Below are positions 58,202 to 62,680 of a stretch of DNA of 62,680 nucleotides, one piece after another. The position numbers and the translations under genes are program-made. The notes beneath the pieces are model-generated. The model was not told the DNA's origin. It saw only the letters and a list, made by a program, of their open reading frames with translations, and searched no databases. The stretch spans positions 1-62,680 of the forward strand of contig NZ_JAOASI010000017.1 of assembly GCF_025210165.1 (NCBI RefSeq), given 5' to 3'. Source of the stretch: Tepidibacter sp. (lineage in GTDB: Bacteria > Bacillota > Clostridia > Peptostreptococcales > Peptostreptococcaceae). Numbering within the stretch: position 1 is the stretch's first letter; every line of letters begins with the position of its first letter.

Positions 58202-59081
58202 TATTATTTATAATATAAAAGAGGGGTTTAAAGGAATATTCAGAAATCCTACTATGTCATTTGTATCTATAGGATCTGTTTCAGCAGCTTTGTTTGTACT
58301 TAGTATAATATTTAGTGTAGTAATAAATATAAATAATTTTACATCTATAGTTGAAGGTCAGTTTGACAATGTTCAAGTTTATTTAAAAGAGGATATGACA
58401 TCACACCATATATTTGATCTTGAAAAAAAGTTAGGTAAAATAAATGGAGTAGAAAATGTTGAATTTGAATCAAAACAGGATGCCTTAAATAAAATGAAAA
58501 GAAGATGGGGAGAGGATGCATACCTTTTAGAAGGAATAGATAATCCACTTGACAACTCGTTTATAATAGAGGTTAGTAATATTGAAAATACCAAGAAAAT
58601 AGCAAATCAGGTTAAGAAGCTTAATGGAATAGACGAAGTTAAATATTATGATGATGTTGTGGAAAAAGTTATAAATATATCTAATATAGTGAAGATATCA
58701 GGACTGTTTATAATAGCAATTCTAGCTTTAGTATCTCTTTTTATAATTTCAAATACAATAAAGCTAGCATTACATGGAAGAAGAAAAGAAATAAACATAA
58801 TGAAATACGTTGGAGCTACTGATTGGTTTATAAGATGGCCTTTTATAATAGAGGGAATGGTTTTAGGATTAATAGGAGCTTTAATATCTCTTGCAATTAC
58901 TTATTTTGGATATGATTACTTCTATTCAAAATTAGATTTACCAGCATACTCTATTTTCTCAGGATATATACTTCCTGTAACAGGTATTATGAGTAGCTTA
59001 ATAAATATATCTATAGTAATGGGAATAGGAGTTGGGATAATAGGAAGTATTATTTCACTTAGAAGATACTTGAATGTCTAA
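58194..59081 (+). CDS. ftsX: Cell division protein FtsX
   Basis: The membrane partner of FtsE. The 295-residue protein has a cytoplasmic N-terminal part, one membrane segment (FVSIGSVSAALFVLSIIFSV, 20 residues), an extracellular domain of about 110 residues, then three membrane segments, as in other FtsX proteins. ATG 58194 follows AGGAAAGGGGAAG; an upstream GTG-like start is unlikely. The extracellular domain should bind the EnvC-like protein encoded next. Confidence 0.95.
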   Translation: MNSIIYNIKEGFKGIFRNPTMSFVSIGSVSAALFVLSIIFSVVININNFTSIVEGQFDNVQVYLKEDMTSHHIFDLEKKLGKINGVENVEFESKQDALNKMKRRWGEDAYLLEGIDNPLDNSFIIEVSNIENTKKIANQVKKLNGIDEVKYYDDVVEKVINISNIVKISGLFIIAILALVSLFIISNTIKLALHGRRKEINIMKYVGATDWFIRWPFIIEGMVLGLIGALISLAITYFGYDYFYSKLDLPAYSIFSGYILPVTGIMSSLINISIVMGIGVGIIGSIISLRRYLNV

Positions 59082-59103
59082 AACTAGCGAGGTGGGATAT
59101 TGT

Positions 59104-60225
59104 ATGAATAAAAAAATAGTGTGGACATGTATTATTATAATGACTATTACTTCTTTTAATGTATTTGCTACAACTAAAAGTGATGAGCAAAAACTCAAGG
59201 ATACTCAAAAGAGCAAACAAAATATACAAAAAGCTTTAAATGAAAATAAGAAAAATCAATCTAAGGTAAATGATAATATTGAAGAATTAGGTTATAAGAT
59301 AAATATTACCAAACAAAAAATAGATAAAGCTCAAGCTGATTTAAGTAGAGCACAATCAAAAATAAAGAGTACTACAGAAGAAATAGGAAAATTACAAAAT
59401 GAAATTGAGATAAAAGAAGATTTATTAGGTGAAAGAATAAATGTTATGTATAAAACCTCTGATATGAGTTATATACAAGTTATACTTAGTTCAAAAGATA
59501 TGAATGAACTACTATCTAATTTGGATATGATAAAGAAAATAGTAAATAGTGACAAAGAACTACTTACAGAATTATCACATAATAAAAAAGAAATAGAAAC
59601 AAAAAGAGCAGATCTTAAAAAGAAAGAAAAAGAAATAATTTCTTTGAAAAGTAGTATAGAAGTAGAAAAATCAAGACTTGTAGCTAGTAAAAATAAGCAA
59701 ACTGCTTTAAAGAGAGATCTTCAAAAGGATGCTAAAAAGCTTGAAGCTAATATAGATGCTTTAAATAGATATGCAAAAGCGTTAGAAGCTGAAATACTAA
59801 AAAAACAATCTAAAGGATCATATGTAGGTGGACAAATGGGATGGCCAGCACCTGGATATAATAGAATAACTTCTTATTTTGGATATAGAATCCACCCTGT
59901 ATTAAAGACTAAGAAACTGCATACAGGAGTTGATATAGGAGCTCCTATGGGGGCTAGTATTGTTGCCGCAAATGATGGTAAGGTAATGTTTTCTGGATGG
60001 AAAGGCGGATACGGTAATACAGTTATGATAGATCATGGAGGTGGAATAGTTACTTTATATGCACATAACTCAAAGCTTTTAGTTAAAAATGGACAGAAAG
60101 TAAAAAGAGGACAAGCTATAGCAAAAGCAGGATCTACTGGAAGGTCAACAGGACCTCACTGCCACTTTGAGGTTAGAAAGAACGGAAAGTACGTAAATCC
60201 ATTACCTCTTCTTAAATCAAAATAA
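59104..60225 (+). CDS. EnvC-like murein hydrolase activator, coiled-coil plus M23/LytM domain
   Basis: A 373-residue exported protein: signal peptide (VWTCIIIMTITSFNVFA), a coiled-coil from about residue 25 to 240, and a C-terminal LytM/M23 domain with HTGVDIGAPMG and HCHFEVRKNG, so the zinc ligands (H, D and HxH) are all present. Unlike E. coli EnvC, which is degenerate, it may cut peptidoglycan itself. ATG 59104 follows GAGGTGGG. FtsEX is encoded directly upstream, so it is likely activated by FtsX. An F2 repeat begins one base after its stop. Confidence 0.93.
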   Translation: MNKKIVWTCIIIMTITSFNVFATTKSDEQKLKDTQKSKQNIQKALNENKKNQSKVNDNIEELGYKINITKQKIDKAQADLSRAQSKIKSTTEEIGKLQNEIEIKEDLLGERINVMYKTSDMSYIQVILSSKDMNELLSNLDMIKKIVNSDKELLTELSHNKKEIETKRADLKKKEKEIISLKSSIEVEKSRLVASKNKQTALKRDLQKDAKKLEANIDALNRYAKALEAEILKKQSKGSYVGGQMGWPAPGYNRITSYFGYRIHPVLKTKKLHTGVDIGAPMGASIVAANDGKVMFSGWKGGYGNTVMIDHGGGIVTLYAHNSKLLVKNGQKVKRGQAIAKAGSTGRSTGPHCHFEVRKNGKYVNPLPLLKSK

Positions 60226-60355
60226 AGTGAAACTTAATTTAGATGGAGTTTTTACTCCAGCTAAATTTTTAGTTGAACTAATCCAGAAGCTGTAGAGTTA
60301 TTATCTCCAGCCTTATTAAGAGGGTGGAGTCTTAGAACTCTTAGCTTTCGGATAA
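60226..60355. repeat. F2 double-hairpin repeat, copy b
   Basis: Hairpin A: AATTTAG (60236-60242) with CTAAATT (60260-60266), enclosing TGGAGT with ACTCCA. Hairpin B from ATCCAGAAGCTGTAGAGTT to AACTCTTAGCTTTCGGAT. Compared with copy a, the stem bases of hairpin A changed on both sides, preserving pairing. It starts one base after the preceding stop codon. No T-run follows. Confidence 0.85.
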
Positions 60356-60447
60356 ATATAATTTGTATTGCGAATTTTTTTACTCGTTATATAAAAAGAT
60401 AATAAAACATATAATATAGATAGAATACTTAAAAGGAGATGCATTTC

Positions 60448-61599
60448 ATGATATCTAGAAAAAAAGCCGTTACATGGGGGGTTGTTTTAGTTTTACTAAG
60501 TTCTATAATAACTATGAATATAGAACTTGCATTTGGGGATAAAGTATTGGTTTCAAAAGAAGCATTCGATGAATATAAGAAATACAGTAAGCTGTATTCG
60601 CTTGAAAAGGTTATAGAGGATAATTACTATACAGATGTAGATGAAGAAAATTTGGTAGATGGATCTATAAAAGGATTATTTGAAGGGCTTGATGATCCAT
60701 ATTCACAGTATATGAACAAAAAAGAGTTTGAAAGCTTTATGCAGTATACGGAAGGTTCTTACAGCGGAATAGGCGTCATTATAACACCTGGAGAAGATGG
60801 ATATATAACTGTAGTATCTCCTATTGAAGATTCACCAGGATTTAAAGCTGGAATAAAAAGTGAAGATAAAATAATAAAGGTAAATAAAAAAGATGTTACA
60901 GCAAAAGAGATGGATAAAGCCATATCTATGATGAAGGGTAAGCCTGGAACAGAAGTAGAAATAACTATTCTAAGAAATGGTAAAGAAACAATAAATATGA
61001 AAATAAAGAGACAAGAAATAAGATTAAAGACTGTAAAATCTGAAGTGTTAGAAGATAATATAGGATATATAAGAATAACTCAGTTTGATGAAAAAACTGC
61101 AGGTGAATTTAAAACTCAACTCAAAGGATTACAAGACAAGAATATAGCAGGATTAATTCTAGATTTAAGAGATAATCCAGGAGGATTATTAGATCAATGT
61201 AAAGAAATAACGGATAAATTAATAGGAGAAGGAACTATAGTTTATACAAAAGATAGAAAAGGTAAAACAAAATACTTAAAATCTGATGAAAATAAGATAG
61301 ATATTCCTCTTGTAGTACTTGTAAATAAAGGGTCAGCCTCTGCATCTGAAATACTATCAGGAGCTGTAAGAGATAATAAAGAGGGAGTATTAATAGGAAC
61401 TACAACATTTGGAAAAGGATTAGTTCAAAGTGTAAGGTCTCTTAATGATGGTTCTGGATTTAAGCTTACAGTATCTCAATATTTTACTCCTAATGGAGAA
61501 TATATACATGGAAAAGGAATAACACCTGATATTGTAGTAGAAGATGTTGATAAACAGCTACCAACTGCAATAGATTATATAAAGAAACAGATTAAATAG
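60448..61599 (+). CDS. ctpA: C-terminal processing peptidase (S41, CtpA/CtpB)
   Basis: A 383-residue secreted or membrane-anchored serine protease. An N-terminal membrane segment (WGVVLVLLSSIITMNI) is followed by a PDZ domain with SGIGVIITP and a peptidase domain with the Ser/Lys dyad S298 (GSASASE) and K323 (FGKG), 25 residues apart as in D1P. In spore formers, CtpB cleaves SpoIVFA, and CtpA relatives act on cell-wall hydrolases. Placement after envC and ftsEX is conserved. ATG 60448 is spaced nine bases from AAAGGAG; ATG 60439 overlaps it. Confidence 0.94.
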   Translation: MISRKKAVTWGVVLVLLSSIITMNIELAFGDKVLVSKEAFDEYKKYSKLYSLEKVIEDNYYTDVDEENLVDGSIKGLFEGLDDPYSQYMNKKEFESFMQYTEGSYSGIGVIITPGEDGYITVVSPIEDSPGFKAGIKSEDKIIKVNKKDVTAKEMDKAISMMKGKPGTEVEITILRNGKETINMKIKRQEIRLKTVKSEVLEDNIGYIRITQFDEKTAGEFKTQLKGLQDKNIAGLILDLRDNPGGLLDQCKEITDKLIGEGTIVYTKDRKGKTKYLKSDENKIDIPLVVLVNKGSASASEILSGAVRDNKEGVLIGTTTFGKGLVQSVRSLNDGSGFKLTVSQYFTPNGEYIHGKGITPDIVVEDVDKQLPTAIDYIKKQIK

Positions 61600-61628
61600 A
61601 AGTTAAGAATTGCATTGGTGATTAAGCA

Positions 61629-61724
61629 AAAAATTATACACATTGAAATACCGATACTTAATCAATATTTTTATGGAAAAATATTAATCAAAAAGTATCT
61701 AATATTTAAATGTGTATAATTTTT
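61629..61724. repeat. F1 palindromic repeat, copy d (96 bp, centre deleted)
   Basis: Outer arms 61629-61649 and 61704-61724 pair nearly perfectly (TTATACACATT with AAATGTGTATAA), and the inner ATTAATC/GATACTTAAT-type pairing continues, but the central arm and loop of full copies are missing. It fills the start of the 389-base gap after ctpA. Confidence 0.82.
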
Positions 61725-61734
61725 AATCTAGTTC

Positions 61735-61817
61735 TTTATCCGAAAGCTAAGAGTTCTAACACTCCATCCTATTCAGGTTGGAGATGAGAACTCTACAACT
61801 TCTGGATAAGTGAAACC
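61735..61817. repeat. F2 hairpin repeat, copy c (inverted, hairpin B only)
   Basis: TTTATCCGAAAGCTAAGAGT pairs with the arm ending TTCTGGATAAG (to 61810), with CACTCCATCC and GGTTGGAGATG pairing inside. It reads as copies a and b on the opposite strand. Hairpin A is absent. Confidence 0.8.
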
Positions 61818-61896
61818 AAATTATGCTAATGGATTTGTAGCTAAAAATCATATTCTTAGAAAAATAGATTCTGATTATATATACAAATATGTACAA

Positions 61897-61936
61897 AAAA
61901 GAGGTGTTAATTATTGAAATTGACACCTCTTTTTTT
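61897..61936 (+). terminator. Intrinsic terminator in the ctpA downstream gap
   Basis: AAAAAAGAGGTGT pairs with ACACCTCTTTTTT across a short loop, with A- and T-runs on both sides, so it may work in both directions. Confidence 0.85.
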
Positions 61937-61940
61937 CAGC

Positions 61941-61990
61941 TATTTTGAGTAATGGAGTTTGTAGGAATCGTTGACGAGTAGACGAATTTT
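61941..61990. repeat. F3 structured repeat, copy c (shortened)
   Basis: TATTTTGAGTAATGGAG, GGAATCGTTGACG and GAGTAGACGAATTTT match the two full copies, with about 24 bases (second and third hairpins) missing. The first hairpin remains: AATG pairs with CGTT through a G-U where the full copies have a G-C. It lies five bases behind a terminator. Its end touches the stop codon of the small minus-strand gene. Confidence 0.75.
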
Positions 61991-62201
61991 AGCATGGATT
62001 AGGTCTGAAACATTCTACATGCTTTATATTATCTTTTTTAACTTCTCTATAAGACCATTGTCTAGAGCAAGGATCCCATCTACATAAATAGTAGTAGTTC
62101 TTATCGTCTTTTTTTATAAAAGCTAAATAATTAAATCCATTTTTATGATATACATAACAAAATTTATCTATTTTTTTTCTATTAAAATCATTATCAAACA
62201 T
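61989..62201 (-). CDS. Small hypothetical protein, aromatic and cysteine-rich
   Basis: A 70-residue soluble protein with 10 Tyr/Trp, four Cys and many Lys, including YYLCRWDPCSRQWSY. I do not recognise it. GGGAGGG five bases before ATG 62201 supports this start; an upstream in-frame ATG (62249) lacks such a site. It lies just ahead of the rRNA operon on the opposite strand. Its end coincides with an F3 repeat copy. Confidence 0.6.
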   Translation of the reverse strand: MFDNDFNRKKIDKFCYVYHKNGFNYLAFIKKDDKNYYYLCRWDPCSRQWSYREVKKDNIKHVECFRPNPC

Positions 62202-62336
62202 AAAAACCCTCCCATAAGTGTAATTAAGAAAAATTGAATCCATTAACAAAAATGGTTTCTTAATATATATTATGTATAGAGTTATTTAAAGGGTGACTAA
62301 AATTAAAAGAAAAATGAAATAGTTTCAAAAAAAGTG

Positions 62337-62365
62337 TTGACGAATATGTCGAAAGGTGATATATT
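62337..62365 (+). promoter_or_regulatory. rRNA operon promoter
   Basis: TTGACG (62337-62342) and TATATT (62360-62365) with a 17-base spacer. The leader after it includes TGAACTTTGAAAATTAAACAG (in part), resembling the boxA-containing rRNA leaders of Clostridia. Confidence 0.8.
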
Positions 62366-62509
62366 ATTACTTGTCCTCGACAACGAGGCAAACATGAAAC
62401 ACAAAATGAACTTTGAAAATTAAACAGTAGGTTATATAAATAAATCACAACAGTGATTTTCGGAAACAACACATTAAGTCAGTTTACTGAGTAGACAAAC
62501 TTAAAAATT

Positions 62510-62680
<171 letters not shown>

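Noticed and set aside
62260-62472. Minus-strand reading frame over the rRNA leader
   Set aside because: It covers the rRNA promoter and leader, has no convincing ribosome binding site and no family features.

Overview
The window is strongly AT-rich (roughly 30% GC by eye) and reads as a chromosome segment of an anaerobic, endospore-forming member of the Clostridia, most likely Peptostreptococcaceae. The evidence is a 16S rRNA start at the right edge, a GerS-type germination lipoprotein directly upstream of an alanine racemase (an arrangement known from Clostridioides difficile), two GerAB-type germinant permeases, a split transketolase, a predicted Na+-coupled F-type ATP synthase, and cell-wall polymer/S-layer genes (tagO, mnaA, csaB, tagA). 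No CRISPR array, prophage or tRNA gene was seen.

Layout. 1-330: 3' end of an IS982-type transposase. 339-12.3 kb: a Cys-rich orphan, then a housekeeping block (yqhQ, prmC, prfA, tsaC/ywlC, rpiB, upp), a chemoreceptor behind an attenuator-like leader, comEB, tagO and mnaA. 12.4-19.5 kb: nine-gene ATP synthase operon with a clear promoter and a shared convergent terminator. 19.5-21.3 kb: a lipoprotein and a coiled-coil protein of unknown function. 21.3-30.1 kb: a complete-looking molybdenum-cofactor island (mog/moaB on the minus strand; MPT-binding protein, moeA, moaC, modB, modC, mobA, mobB, moaA, MOSC, modA on the plus strand) preceded by a promoter, a folded leader and an intrinsic terminator. 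30.3-33.6 kb: acpS, CBS protein, gerS-like gene, alr, mazE/mazF. 33.7-41.1 kb: secreted protein, DUF5693, csaB, tagA, YitT protein, split transketolase. 41.2-43.6 kb: tandem orphan gerAB duplicates. 44.3-50.7 kb: double-rhodanese lipoprotein, an IS110 element with a probable bridge-RNA end, and an ABC importer lacking ATPases. 50.9-54 kb: a small acidic protein, a YcaO/YlbF pair and a PrcB-like protein. 54.1-61.6 kb: Lon-like protease, 5-formyl-THF cyclo-ligase, then ftsE-ftsX-envC-ctpA. 62.3 kb to the end: rRNA promoter and 16S start.

The most unusual content lies between genes. Three dispersed families of structured repeats were found by eye. F1 is a roughly 202-bp near-perfect palindrome whose arms differ in sequence between copies but always pair with their own partner. 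F2 is a double hairpin lying directly behind stop codons. F3 is a GC-richer multi-hairpin element lying just behind intrinsic terminators. Two leaders, before the chemoreceptor and before the Lon-like gene, combine a very short ORF with a strong ribosome binding site and a terminator-like stem. The leader of the Moco cluster carries an 11-nt tetraloop-receptor motif but could not be assigned to a known riboswitch class. Family assignments come from recognised motifs; no database search was run.
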